This document shows positions 1 to 7,947 of a stretch of 64,000 nt of DNA, piece by piece (the first letter of the stretch is position 1; each line of letters starts with the position of its first letter). The DNA is from DATBAX01 sp963723765 (GTDB lineage Bacteria > Acidobacteriota > Terriglobia > Terriglobales > Acidobacteriaceae): contig CAVRSD010000006.1 in NCBI GenBank assembly GCA_963723765.1, positions 1 through 64,000 on the forward strand, read 5' to 3'. The notes beneath the pieces are model-generated. The model searched no databases. It saw nothing but the letters and a program-made list of their open reading frames with translations, and was not told the origin of the DNA. The position numbers were made by a program, and so were the translations under genes.

Positions 1-704
1 GCGACGCATTGCTTCGGCGAAAGTTTCTGTTTCGGCAGCCTGATAAAGTCCTTTAAAACTTTTAGTCTTTTTACGTTCTCCGACTTTGGCAGCTGTTTTT
101 TATTATAACCTTCTTCAAGACCTTCAGCGACTGGATATCCCTTCGCAGCTGAACAGCTAGAGCGCATTCGTCCTTCGGACAGCACTTCACTTCTCCAAGC
201 TCGAAAAGTTCTCCCTCAACCACCTCTCCCTCGGAATAACAACTCAGCTCACCTACGACTGCCGTGGTGAGTTTCCGTCGGCGTTTCCAAGCAGTTCGAA
301 TCAAAGTGCCGAGAGTGAGCCGGTAGCTGTCGCAGATAACGCGGTCTTCGGTCGCGAACGCACCGAATTTCGCGAGTTGTTGACCGACCGTGACATTCCG
401 CCGCTGGTGGGCAGCGGCTTCGAGCGCTTCAACAGCGGTACTCGCCCATCGGGCGCGAGGAGTTGCTTGCCATCCGGCGGAGCTGCTCCAACGGCTTCAG
501 CCACGACTAAGTTCGAACGAGCCTTCCGTGAAACCAAGCGCAATGGTGAAGAGGTCCAGCCTTCAATTCCTTGATCGAGTAGACCGGAAGGAGAGACTGG
601 TCGAATCTGCCAATCGCAGCTTTCGCGGCTGCGGCCCGCAGACCCGGCTTCAGCAATGAGTCCGCTAACACCGTGGTTTCAACGTAAGCTTTGGTTTTGG
701 TCAC
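1..704 (-). pseudogene. Frameshifted PIN-like protein gene, runs off the window start
   Basis: The minus strand from 704 reads MTKTKAYVETTVLADSLLKP and continues through AGPLHHCAWFHG. Near 500 the coding sense moves to another frame (about 440-300: EALEAAAHQRR, then LAKFGAFATEDRVICDSYR), joins the frame reading IRTAWKRRRKLTT (304-110), and near 100 shifts again into KTKSFKGLYQAAETETFAEA up to base 1. Each piece looks coding and they join end to end only if at least two or three frameshifts are allowed. The opening (hydrophobic strand, E-T-T-V-L-x-D) resembles the first acidic motif of PIN-type nucleases, but this is weak. No intact product can be made, so it is either a decayed gene or a poorly sequenced one. 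Confidence 0.5.
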
Positions 705-825
705 TGGAAAGAAAATCGATTAATTCTTTGGGGTACGGATCGAATCCGTTCGATTCAATGAGTTCAACCGCGTCGTCGGCCTCTGTCGCGCTACTCGCGG
801 AAACTATGAACTGGGCCTGGCGGCT
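679..825 (-). pseudogene. C-terminal fragment of an unknown gene upstream of the PIN-like remnant
   Basis: The minus strand holds an open stretch with no start codon that reads ATEADDAVELIESNGFDPYP and ends DFLSSDQNQSLR before a TGA. It overlaps the start of the PIN-like remnant by 26 bases, as in tightly packed two-gene units. A stop codon at 826-828 closes it upstream, so only about 48 residues remain. The same DNA is open on the plus strand as part of the DUF2971-like fragment, and both cannot be coding over the whole overlap. A rearrangement junction probably lies around 760-830. No family recognised. Confidence 0.3.
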
Positions 826-1168
826 CTACATCGGGTCGCAGCGTTCGCATCCATCGCTGCGAAGCAAGCAGCATGGGAAGTTGAGCGCGAGTTCCGTCAC
901 GTCACACTGATCCGCCCGAAGTCTCACGTGAAATTGAGCCAACGCTATGTGGCCGGCCAGGTGAAACGGTACTTGCCCGTCTCGATCAGAGCCGAAGGAA
1001 AACGCATCGCGTTCGCTGAAATCATCATCGGACCTAACCGGAATGCCGAACGAGGCCCGCGAGGAGTTGCAGGGACTTCTGGCAAACCACTGTTACAACC
1101 GCACTGACATGCAGTACCCGGAAATCACCGTCTCGGCGATCCCGCCGTGGAACTCCCCTTTGTCGTGA
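724..1168 (+). pseudogene. Frameshifted C-terminal fragment, DUF2971-like
   Basis: The plus strand from 724 has no plausible start. It reads GNYELGLAALHRVAAFASIA, then KQAAWEVEREFRHVTLIRP and AFAEIIIGPN, and runs to a stop at 1105. The sense continues in another frame from 1043 (EAREELQGLLANHCYN, then YPEITVSAIPPW) to a stop at 1166. Joining the two frames near 1040 gives one continuous C-terminal region. The pattern of an AWEVEREFR segment followed by an IIIGPN strand and a final short strand resembles DUF2971 proteins; this is recognition by eye only. The N-terminal half is missing, so the gene is both truncated and frameshifted. Confidence 0.45.
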
Positions 1169-1370
1169 CCGGGGGGTACGAGGCGTTCTGGTTTCCGAAG
1201 GACTTCCCCGGCGGCGCGCCCACCACCCGAACGTCGGGAAAATCACATGGCATGATCGAGGCTCTTTCCCCCCACTCCATTCCTAGGTACCACCAGCATT
1301 TCCCTTCGATCCGCCGGGCTTGAAGTATGGGCGGGCCGCGAGCGAGAAATCAAACTTCACCCCGCATATT

Positions 1371-2066
1371 TCAACGAGGTCGCATTTCACCCCATCCCGT
1401 GGCGTCAGGATCAAAAAGCACCAGGTTGTGGCCCGGACCTAGAGAACTTCCATATGCGATGCCATCCAGACCGCTCTCTCGGAAAAACTCGGCGAGCACC
1501 TGGGTAGGCACGTAATCCGCCGTGTCATCGCCCGGCGTTACGGGGCGCGAAAAAGCGCGGTCGATGTCCCGCCATACTTCCCGCTCGCGGACCTCGGGCT
1601 TCGGCTCACCGGCGTAAACAACTAACCCGTGATCATCAGACACGGCATTGACGACGCGAACTTCGCGACTCAACAGGAATACTGCTATGGATACGCGAGA
1701 TCCAATCCACGGGCGAACCTCTGCCACTGCGGTTTCCTGCTCGGTTGCGAGGTAGAGATAGGGAATGCCCTTTGGATTCGCACGGCCTTCCCGAGCGCGA
1801 TTGACAAGAGGCTTCATGCGTTCTGGCCCGAGTGGACTGGGAAATTCTTCAACAATGCCTCCCCCGTGATCCTCGGAAACCCAATCCTGACCAAGCTGGG
1901 CGCGCCACAGGGGCGACCCAGCCGGGATGACCTCCTGCCGACTGACACTGGTCGCAAGCGCGGCACGCAAGAAGTCAGTCTGCTCGGCGTTTCTCGCAAA
2001 CCGCCATTGCGTCGCAATCGAGTGAGCGAACTGTTGGTAGCTCTGGTACGACTTGAATTCTGCCAT
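1371..2066 (-). CDS. RES-domain protein (possible NAD+-consuming toxin)
   Basis: About 231 residues starting MAEFKSYQSYQQF; the ORF is open 63 bases further upstream but the ATG at 2066 is preferred because the family signal begins after it. RES-domain residues are visible: the Arg in LWRAQLG, the Tyr and Glu in PYLYLATEQETAVAEVRPW, and the late Ser in GIAYGSSLGPGHNLVLF. RES proteins are toxins that degrade or phosphorolyse NAD+, usually paired with an upstream Xre/MbcA antitoxin. No such antitoxin gene is visible upstream, where tRNA-Pro lies. The protein is longer than the minimal toxins (about 150-180 residues) because of an N-terminal helical extension. It may be an orphan toxin or a non-toxic relative. 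Confidence 0.75.
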   Translation of the reverse strand: MAEFKSYQSYQQFAHSIATQWRFARNAEQTDFLRAALATSVSRQEVIPAGSPLWRAQLGQDWVSEDHGGGIVEEFPSPLGPERMKPLVNRAREGRANPKGIPYLYLATEQETAVAEVRPWIGSRVSIAVFLLSREVRVVNAVSDDHGLVVYAGEPKPEVREREVWRDIDRAFSRPVTPGDDTADYVPTQVLAEFFRESGLDGIAYGSSLGPGHNLVLFDPDATGWGEMRPR

Positions 2067-2294
2067 TACGGGAACCTGGCGAGTTGCCTTACACGTTTGT
2101 GGAGCGTGGCCCTCCTGCCGAACTGCCAAGGCTGGATAATCCCACCGGGAAGACCGTTTCCCTGCTACTGGAGCGCGATCCGGCTACTCGGAGGTAGTCG
2201 AGGCCCATGCACTCTGCACCGTGTGCAGGGTGCAACACGGGTGAAACGCCGAAAAATCTGAGATCCGGGAAATCTCTGTAACCCCTTTAAAGAT

Positions 2295-2371
<77 letters not shown>

Positions 2372-2646
2372 ACGATCATGCAGGCCTGCGCGGAAGAAAA
2401 CTCAGAAGCGCAGGATCGATTCCAGCCTTGAGGCCGTGCTACTTTAAAAGTATAGCATCCTGCCGGTACTGATATATTCTTCTCCAAGCACCCTGTACTC
2501 CCCACAAAACTTGCTTCGACGGCACGAAAAAACTCCTATATAGCACTCGGTTGTCGTATAAGTATAGTGTGGTTTAGTGAGGGGCTGGGCCTGGGAATTG
2601 TTATGTGTTATGGCCCTGAATTCCCCCAATTGTAACGTTTTAATAA

Positions 2647-3843
2647 ATGATCGCTCTCACCGCAAAAACTCTCTATACCCCGCTGGAGCGGGTGGAAAAT
2701 CCTCTGCTTTTGCTGGAAGGCCAGCACATCGTGGAGGTCACCTCCCAGGCTGCCCGTCAGATCCCCGCGGGCGCGCGCGTGGTCGATTTTGGCGATGCCG
2801 TCCTCGCCCCAGGATTCCTGGACATTCACATTCACGGGGGCGCTGGACATGATGTTATGGAATCCAGCCCCGCCGGCCTGTCCGCGGTGGAACAGTTGAT
2901 CGCGAAGCATGGCGTCACTGGTTATTTTCCCACCACTGTGACCGCTCCCGTCGATCAAATCCTATCTGCTCTAGAGCGGTTGGCGACGGCCATTGAGAAT
3001 AGTGCAGACGACAAACAAACCAAGTCCGGTAGCTTACGCGCCACTCCGCTGGGCATTCACCTGGAAGGTCCATTCATCAGTCATGCCCGGCCCGGCGTGC
3101 ATCCCCCTAAAGACCTCTTGCTCCCCACACTTCCGCTGTTCGAGCGCTTCTGGCAAGCCGCCCGGGGACACATCCGCATGATGACCATTGCTCCCGAACT
3201 GAATGGCGCGGCGGAGGTCATCGCCGAAGCCACCAAGCGCGGCGTATGCGTGAGCATGGGCCATTCGGATGCCGACGTCGAGGCTACCCGCGCGGGAGTG
3301 GCCGCCGGCGCCCGTCATGCCACGCACGTCTTCAATGCCATGCGGCCGCTGCATCATCGTGAGCCTGGAATCGTGGGCGAAGTGCTTACTAATTTGCAGC
3401 TCACCACCGACGTCATTGCCGATGGAGTTCACCTCCATCCCTTGATCGTGCAACTGATTCTTAGGGCCAAGGGCGAGGAAAATACCGTTCTTATTACGGA
3501 TGCGATTTCCGCCACTGGCATGCCGGACGGGCGTTATCCCCTGGGCCCCTTCGAAGTGGAAGTGAAAGATGGCAAGGCCCTTTACAACGGCCACCTCGCC
3601 GGCAGCATTCTGACTCTGGATGTGGCTGTCCGCAATGTAATGCATTTCGCGCACTGGGACTTGCGGCAAGCCGTACGCGCCGCCACTCTGAACCCGGCAT
3701 GGGTGGCCGGCCTGCCCAACCGCGGCCAGTTGCGCGCCGGAGCTCCCGCGGACCTGGTGGTATTGAGTCCGTGCGGCGAAGTAAGAAATACAATCATCGG
3801 TGGCCACTTGAATGACGCCGCCAGCAATAGATTAGGAGCATAA
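2647..3843 (+). CDS. nagA: N-acetylglucosamine-6-phosphate deacetylase
   Basis: A 398-residue amidohydrolase, the usual length for NagA, which removes acetate from GlcNAc-6-P in the cytoplasm to give GlcN-6-P. Visible family motifs are the metal-site strand LDIHIHGGAGHD, HLEGPFISHARPG, the His in MGHSDAD, the substrate segment HVFNAMRPLHHREPG, DGVHLHP, and the catalytic Asp in ITDAISATGMPDG. No Shine-Dalgarno sequence precedes the ATG (the leader is AT-rich), so it may be translated from a weak or leaderless start. The next gene starts on the base after its stop codon, so the two are almost certainly one operon and act in sequence on amino sugars. Confidence 0.95.
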   Translation: MIALTAKTLYTPLERVENPLLLLEGQHIVEVTSQAARQIPAGARVVDFGDAVLAPGFLDIHIHGGAGHDVMESSPAGLSAVEQLIAKHGVTGYFPTTVTAPVDQILSALERLATAIENSADDKQTKSGSLRATPLGIHLEGPFISHARPGVHPPKDLLLPTLPLFERFWQAARGHIRMMTIAPELNGAAEVIAEATKRGVCVSMGHSDADVEATRAGVAAGARHATHVFNAMRPLHHREPGIVGEVLTNLQLTTDVIADGVHLHPLIVQLILRAKGEENTVLITDAISATGMPDGRYPLGPFEVEVKDGKALYNGHLAGSILTLDVAVRNVMHFAHWDLRQAVRAATLNPAWVAGLPNRGQLRAGAPADLVVLSPCGEVRNTIIGGHLNDAASNRLGA

Positions 3844-4971
3844 ATGCCCGATAAAGGCGGATTCCCCCACTACATGCTGAAGGAGATCTTCGATCAGCCC
3901 CAGGGGCTTCGCGACACCATTCATCCTCGCGTTTCCCTCGACGAGGCCGTCATCCGCCTCGACGACGTCCGCATCAGCGCCGAAGAATTGCGCGCCCTGC
4001 GCCGCATCAACATCGTGGCCTCCGGCACCAGTCGCCACGCCGGCATGGCCGGCCAGTACATGATCCAGGACCTGGTGAACATTCCGGTCGATGTCGATTA
4101 CGCCAGCGAATTTGAATATCGCAATCCGCTGATCGGTCCCGGCGAACTCACCATCGTCATCACTCAATCCGGGGAAACTGCCGACACCACTGCCGCCCAA
4201 CGCGAAGCCAAGGCCAAAGGTTCGCGGACAATTGCCATTTCGAACGTCATCGACTCCACCATCGCCCGCGAAGCCGACGGCGTCCTCTACACTTACGCCG
4301 GCCCGGAGATCAGCATCGCTTCCACCAAAGCCTTCACCGCACAAATGGCTGTGCTTTATCTGTTCGCGCTTTATTTGGGGCAGATACGAGGTAAGTTCGC
4401 CAAAGAACAGCGCCGGCAATACATTCGCGAGTTGATGGATCTTCCCGCGCTGCTCGAAACAGTTTTGAAGACCGCGTCGGACTGTGAGCGCCTGGCCGAA
4501 AAATATTATCGCGTACAGGATTTTCTTTTTGTCGGACGTGCCATCCACTATCCCATCGCCATGGACGGCGCCCTCAAATTGAAGGAAGTCTCCTACATTC
4601 ACGCCGAGGGCTATCCCACCGGCGAGACCAAGCACGGCCCGCAGGCCATGATTGACGAGAACCTTCCCGTCGTCATCGTTGCCACTTGCGATCGCAACGA
4701 CCCCGGCTCAGTTCTTCGTTACGAAAAAAACGTCGCCAATATCAGAGGATTCAAGCAGCAATCCGCTCGCGTGATTGCGATTGCCACCGAAGGCGACGAG
4801 CAGATGCTCAAACTGGCCGACCACACCATCTTCGTCCCACAAACCGCTGAATTGCTCTCGCCAATACTGGAGATTGTGCCTCTACAATTGTTCGCTTATT
4901 ACATGACGGTAAAGAAGGGATTGGATGTCGATCGCCCGCGCAATCTGGTGAAGTCGGTGAGTGTCGAGTAG
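3844..4971 (+). CDS. GlmS-type SIS-domain glucosamine-6-phosphate deaminase (NagB-II type)
   Basis: 375 residues made of the two SIS domains of the GlmS isomerase half, with no N-terminal glutaminase domain. Visible motifs: VASGTSRHAG and the phosphate-binding TQSGETADT in the first SIS domain, STKAFTAQM, then HAEGYPTGETKHGP in the second, and the GlmS-like end DRPRNLVKSVSVE. Without the glutaminase domain it cannot use glutamine, and enzymes of this shape (NagB-II, GlmD) deaminate GlcN-6-P to fructose-6-P and ammonia. Its position directly after nagA (AGGAG six bases before the ATG, no gap) supports that role: together the two convert GlcNAc-6-P to fructose-6-P. Alternative: an ammonia-dependent synthase working in reverse. 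Confidence 0.85.
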   Translation: MPDKGGFPHYMLKEIFDQPQGLRDTIHPRVSLDEAVIRLDDVRISAEELRALRRINIVASGTSRHAGMAGQYMIQDLVNIPVDVDYASEFEYRNPLIGPGELTIVITQSGETADTTAAQREAKAKGSRTIAISNVIDSTIAREADGVLYTYAGPEISIASTKAFTAQMAVLYLFALYLGQIRGKFAKEQRRQYIRELMDLPALLETVLKTASDCERLAEKYYRVQDFLFVGRAIHYPIAMDGALKLKEVSYIHAEGYPTGETKHGPQAMIDENLPVVIVATCDRNDPGSVLRYEKNVANIRGFKQQSARVIAIATEGDEQMLKLADHTIFVPQTAELLSPILEIVPLQLFAYYMTVKKGLDVDRPRNLVKSVSVE

Positions 4972-4974
4972 GAA

Positions 4975-5367
4975 TCAGTTTGGCTTGCGGTTCTTTCCAT
5001 CGGCAAGATATTGCAGCAACGCCAGGTCTCCGGCGTCCTTTAGTTTTTCCACGAAAGCGGCGTCGGGGCTGAGAGACCCATCGTGCGAAGGCTTCTGCCT
5101 GATGGTCTGGCGCAGTTTTTCCCCCTCCGGCGACTCGTTGGTCACCACCTGCTGATAGAACCAGAGAAAGTGGCGCATCTGGTCGAGCGCGGACTTGAGG
5201 GTTTGTAACGACTCCATCTCCGGCAACTGGCTGAGGACTTCCATCAATTCCGGGTCCCCCGGGGCTTCCATGGCGGCGCAGTTCAACTCGCGCTGAATGG
5301 CGCGTAGATCTTCCGTCACCCGCAGGATGCGTACGTGAACCTCGTCCAGATACTCTTCTTTTCCCAT
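4975..5367 (-). CDS. Conserved helical protein of unknown function
   Basis: About 130 residues, starting MGKEEYLDEVHVRI; an in-frame ATG eight codons upstream (5391) is an alternative, but the shorter start has a GAGAAAG ribosome site about ten bases away. The sequence is charged and mostly helical (VTEDLRAIQRELN, then a predicted amphipathic stretch around LKSALDQMRHFLWF) with no signal peptide, so probably cytoplasmic. It ends three bases from the end of the deaminase gene on the opposite strand. No family recognised. Confidence 0.6.
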   Translation of the reverse strand: MGKEEYLDEVHVRILRVTEDLRAIQRELNCAAMEAPGDPELMEVLSQLPEMESLQTLKSALDQMRHFLWFYQQVVTNESPEGEKLRQTIRQKPSHDGSLSPDAAFVEKLKDAGDLALLQYLADGKNRKPN

Positions 5368-5505
5368 GGCCCAGTGCTTTCTCAAGACCATCCCAACATC
5401 TCATCCGTAAGACCACCCGAATAGATACCCCATGTGCATGCGCTTTGGTAATTCGCTATTACTTTGGTCGGGAGGGCCTTTGGGGAGGCCGACAAATCGA
5501 CGTAA

Positions 5506-5521
5506 TGTTCCCCGGGGAACA
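5506..5521. promoter_or_regulatory. Perfect 16-bp palindrome, parS-like (copy 1)
   Basis: The sequence TGTTCCCCGGGGAACA is a perfect palindrome. It equals the general bacterial parS core TGTTCCACGTGGAACA except for one symmetric change (A to C and T to G in the centre). A second copy lies 35 bases downstream centre to centre. It sits in a 380-base gene-free stretch (5392-5774) that otherwise shows only a TGTACGTACA palindrome near 5573 and no convincing gene. Confidence 0.45.
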
Positions 5522-5537
5522 CTATGACGATTTGCAC

Positions 5538-5559
5538 AAATGTTCCCCGGGGAACATTT
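5538..5559. promoter_or_regulatory. Perfect 22-bp palindrome, parS-like (copy 2)
   Basis: Contains the same 16-bp core as copy 1 at 5541-5556, flanked by AAA and TTT so that the symmetry extends to 22 bases. Two identical perfect palindromes 35 bases apart in a non-coding gap suggest binding of a dimeric DNA-binding protein, with a ParB-type protein the best guess from the close match to the parS consensus. No parA or parB gene is present in the window. Confidence 0.5.
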
Positions 5560-5774
5560 TGTTAGTACCGAATTGTACGTACATTGGCGGGATGCCGTTT
5601 GGATTGTTGGGGTTGGGGAAAGGCTCCCGTTTTGGGAAGTTGGGAAACAGGGCGAGGTGCGACGAGAATGTGCTTGCAAAGGTAACAAACCGGGAGTAGT
5701 TTGCCGCCATACTTTGCCGCCGGATTGACAAGGCTTACCTTCCTCCGGCCCCGGTTAAGGCTCAGGAGAAACTC

Positions 5775-6932
5775 ATGAAGGCGAATTCGTCACGACTGCT
5801 CACTCATGCGATTGTGTTTCCGGTGTTGTTGTTAACATTGACGAGATGCGGCGGGGGCAATCCGGCCCCGGGATGCGGCAGCAGTTGCCCATTAGACTCC
5901 ACCCCCGAGTTTCTCTACACCTCCAGCATCAACCAGGTGCAAGCCGTCCCAGTGAACGTATCCAGTGGGGAGTTGGGCACTCCAAGCGCGGTGGGCGGGC
6001 CGAACGAGGGCGATGGCATCGCGGCCACTCCTTCAGGCAGGTTTTTGTACGTTTCCGATGCCCAAAATAACGCGATCGACACGTTCTCAATCAACGCCAC
6101 GGGTGGCGCTCTCACTGCGGTTGGCTCCCCTACTCCGATTGGAGCTACCCTCAACGGAGGTGGCGACGTGGCCATCGATCCCGCAGGCAAATTCCTTTAC
6201 GCGACAGATCTGAGTGCTTCCGATGTTGTCGCGTTCACCATCAACAGCTCCACGGGAGCGTTGACCGCGGTTGGCTCCCCGGTTGCCACCAGCTCGACAC
6301 CGGCGGGAGCGAGGGTCGATCCATCGGGAAAGTTTCTTTACGTGAGCAACACCGAGGACCCGAACGGCGGCATTTCCGCCTACACGATCGACTCCGTGAG
6401 TGGAGCGCTGACGCCGGTTTCTGGTTCTCCGTTTCCCATCCAGCTGGGGACTTTCCCCGGTCCAGTTGACCTTGCCTTCCATCCCAGCGGCCAATTTCTT
6501 TACGTCAGCCTGCTCGGCAGTACGAGCTACAACCAGTACGTGGCAGCATTTTCGATTGATGGAACCTCGGGCGCACTCACGCCGGTGACGGGTTCCCCTT
6601 TTCTCTCCGGGCTCGGCCCGCTGGGCATTGCCGTTGACCCTGCCGGAAAGTTCCTTTTCACCGCCAATGACGGGGACGGCACGGTTTCGGCGTTCATTAT
6701 TGATGGGACTTCGGGTGCCTTGACCCCTGTGAACGGTTCCCCTTTCCCGGGCGGATTTCGTCTTTCCGGTCTGGTGATGGCTCCTTCGGGAAATTTTCTT
6801 TACACGACAGACCCCCTTTCGAACGACATCGTCACGCTCAGCATCAGTTCGACCGGTGCGCTCGCCACTGTGGGCCAGCCCATGGTCGCGGGACAACAAC
6901 CGCATGTATTGACCGTGGTGAAGATCCCTTAA
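5775..6932 (+). CDS. Secreted beta-propeller (lactonase/YVTN-type) protein
   Basis: 385 residues with a hydrophobic leader (VFPVLLLTLTRCGGG) that may be a lipoprotein signal, although Arg before the Cys is unusual for a lipobox. The rest consists of about seven repeats with the pattern P-x-G-x-F-L-Y-V/T-x-N/D, then a strand, then GALTPVxGSP (for example PSGRFLYVSDAQNN and PAGKFLFTANDGDG). This is the 6-phosphogluconolactonase/YVTN seven-bladed propeller fold. Acidobacteria carry many exported copies, generally without evidence of lactonase activity. AGGAG stands six bases before the ATG. It probably acts outside the cytoplasmic membrane; substrate unknown. Confidence 0.8.
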   Translation: MKANSSRLLTHAIVFPVLLLTLTRCGGGNPAPGCGSSCPLDSTPEFLYTSSINQVQAVPVNVSSGELGTPSAVGGPNEGDGIAATPSGRFLYVSDAQNNAIDTFSINATGGALTAVGSPTPIGATLNGGGDVAIDPAGKFLYATDLSASDVVAFTINSSTGALTAVGSPVATSSTPAGARVDPSGKFLYVSNTEDPNGGISAYTIDSVSGALTPVSGSPFPIQLGTFPGPVDLAFHPSGQFLYVSLLGSTSYNQYVAAFSIDGTSGALTPVTGSPFLSGLGPLGIAVDPAGKFLFTANDGDGTVSAFIIDGTSGALTPVNGSPFPGGFRLSGLVMAPSGNFLYTTDPLSNDIVTLSISSTGALATVGQPMVAGQQPHVLTVVKIP

Positions 6933-6949
6933 AGTTTGGAGCATAAAGT

Positions 6950-7759
6950 GTGAACATGGGAGGTCGCGTTCAGAAACCACTTCGCCTGCTGCTAGCATTT
7001 TTGCTGGGCCCAGCCGTAAATGTCCCGCTGCTGGCGCAGAGTGCGCCGCGCACCGTTCATGTGTTTGTGGCGCTGGCTGACAATGTCAATCAGGGGATTG
7101 TTCCCGTCGCTAAGATACTGGGCAATGGCGAAGACGCCGTACACAACCTCTACTGGGGCTCGGCCTACGGAGTGAAAACATTCTTCTTGCGGAGTTCCGA
7201 CTGGAAACTTTTGTCGTCGGGAGAAAAGCCCAAGGATGAAGTGCTGGAACGGTGTGTGTTCAAGCATCGTACTGCGAATGTCTATCTGGTGGCTGACGCA
7301 TATCGTGGCCGGGAGATCCAAACCGCGATCCTCAACTTTTTCGACGCGGCTGCCGGGGTTAGCTCGGGACAAATCACCGTGAAAGACGGTACGCAAATAG
7401 TGACCCTGAACATTCGCGGCGACTCCAACCTGGTGGCTTACATCGGACACGACGGGCTGATGGATTTCAAGTTGCCGCGTATCCCCAGAAAGAAAAACGA
7501 TACGCCTCGCCAGGCAATCATGCTGGCCTGCGCCAGCAAAGCTTACTTCGCGGAGCCGCTGCGGGCCTCAGGAGCTTATCCGCTGCTGTGGACGACGAAT
7601 CTGATGGCCCCGGAAGCCTACACTCTCAAAAGCGCGCTTGATGGCTGGATACTGGGCGAAAACAACGAACAAATTCGCGAGCGTGGTGCGGAGGCTTACG
7701 CCAAGTATCAGAAGTGCGGGATTAATGGAGCACGGAAGCTACTTGTCACGGGGTGGTAG
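6950..7759 (+). CDS. Exported conserved protein, function unknown
   Basis: 269 residues with a signal peptide (LLLAFLLGPAVNVPLLAQ, cleavage near SAP). The GTG at 6950 has TGGAG eight bases upstream and is preferred; an ATG two codons later is possible. The mature part begins TVHVFVALADNVNQGIVPV and contains NLYWGSAYGVKTFF, ADAYRGREIQ and YIGHDGLMDF, then CASKAYFAEPL. This layout (GHDG followed by a C-x-S-K segment) recalls a caspase-like hydrolase His/Cys pair, but I cannot confirm that. It lies 17 bases after the propeller gene and probably shares its transcript. Confidence 0.65.
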   Translation: MNMGGRVQKPLRLLLAFLLGPAVNVPLLAQSAPRTVHVFVALADNVNQGIVPVAKILGNGEDAVHNLYWGSAYGVKTFFLRSSDWKLLSSGEKPKDEVLERCVFKHRTANVYLVADAYRGREIQTAILNFFDAAAGVSSGQITVKDGTQIVTLNIRGDSNLVAYIGHDGLMDFKLPRIPRKKNDTPRQAIMLACASKAYFAEPLRASGAYPLLWTTNLMAPEAYTLKSALDGWILGENNEQIRERGAEAYAKYQKCGINGARKLLVTGW

Positions 7760-7796
7760 AGCTAGTTTTGGGACTCGTGCGCCGCGCTTCGCTTGG

Positions 7797-7827
7797 CTGG
7801 ACAGCCGAGGCGGCTGTGCCTACGTGA
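7797..7827. repeat. Small hairpin repeat, family A copy 1
   Basis: The core ACAGCCGAGGCGGCTGT is an inverted repeat (ACAGCC/GGCTGT) followed by CTACGTGA. Nearly the same element recurs at 12027-12056. It is an intergenic REP-like sequence; no function can be assigned. Confidence 0.7.
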
Positions 7828-7834
7828 CCGAGAA

Positions 7835-7880
7835 GCCCCGCCCTCTCGCAAAGTGCGCGAGAAGGACGGGGCACCCGGTT
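7835..7880. repeat. Small hairpin repeat, family B copy 1
   Basis: The arms GCCCCGCCCTCTCGC and GCGAGAAGGACGGGGC pair around a short loop, followed by ACCCGGTT. The second copy is at 10502-10543. With 7797-7827 it forms a tandem pair of unrelated hairpins between two genes, as is typical for REP-type elements. It could act as an mRNA stabiliser or transcription barrier. Confidence 0.75.
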
Positions 7881-7947
7881 AGGCGCTGCCATCTGAATTC
7901 TGCCGGTTTGCTATACTTCCCGCCGTTCGTCGAATCTGGAGAATCTT

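Noticed and set aside
2103..2204. Short plus-strand stretch reading PYTFVERGPPAELP next to the RES gene
   Set aside because: It looks partly coding but has no start and no recognisable family; too weak to list as a gene.
3034..3807. Long open frame antisense to nagA (257 codons), and a similar one antisense to the SIS deaminase (3832-4635)
   Set aside because: High-GC coding sequence leaves the opposite strand open; the products show no protein-like motifs.
5506..5559. LexA/SOS operator as explanation for the paired palindromes
   Set aside because: LexA sites of the Gram-positive type read GAAC-N4-GTTC; here the half-sites are in the reverse order (GTTC...GAAC), and no SOS gene follows.
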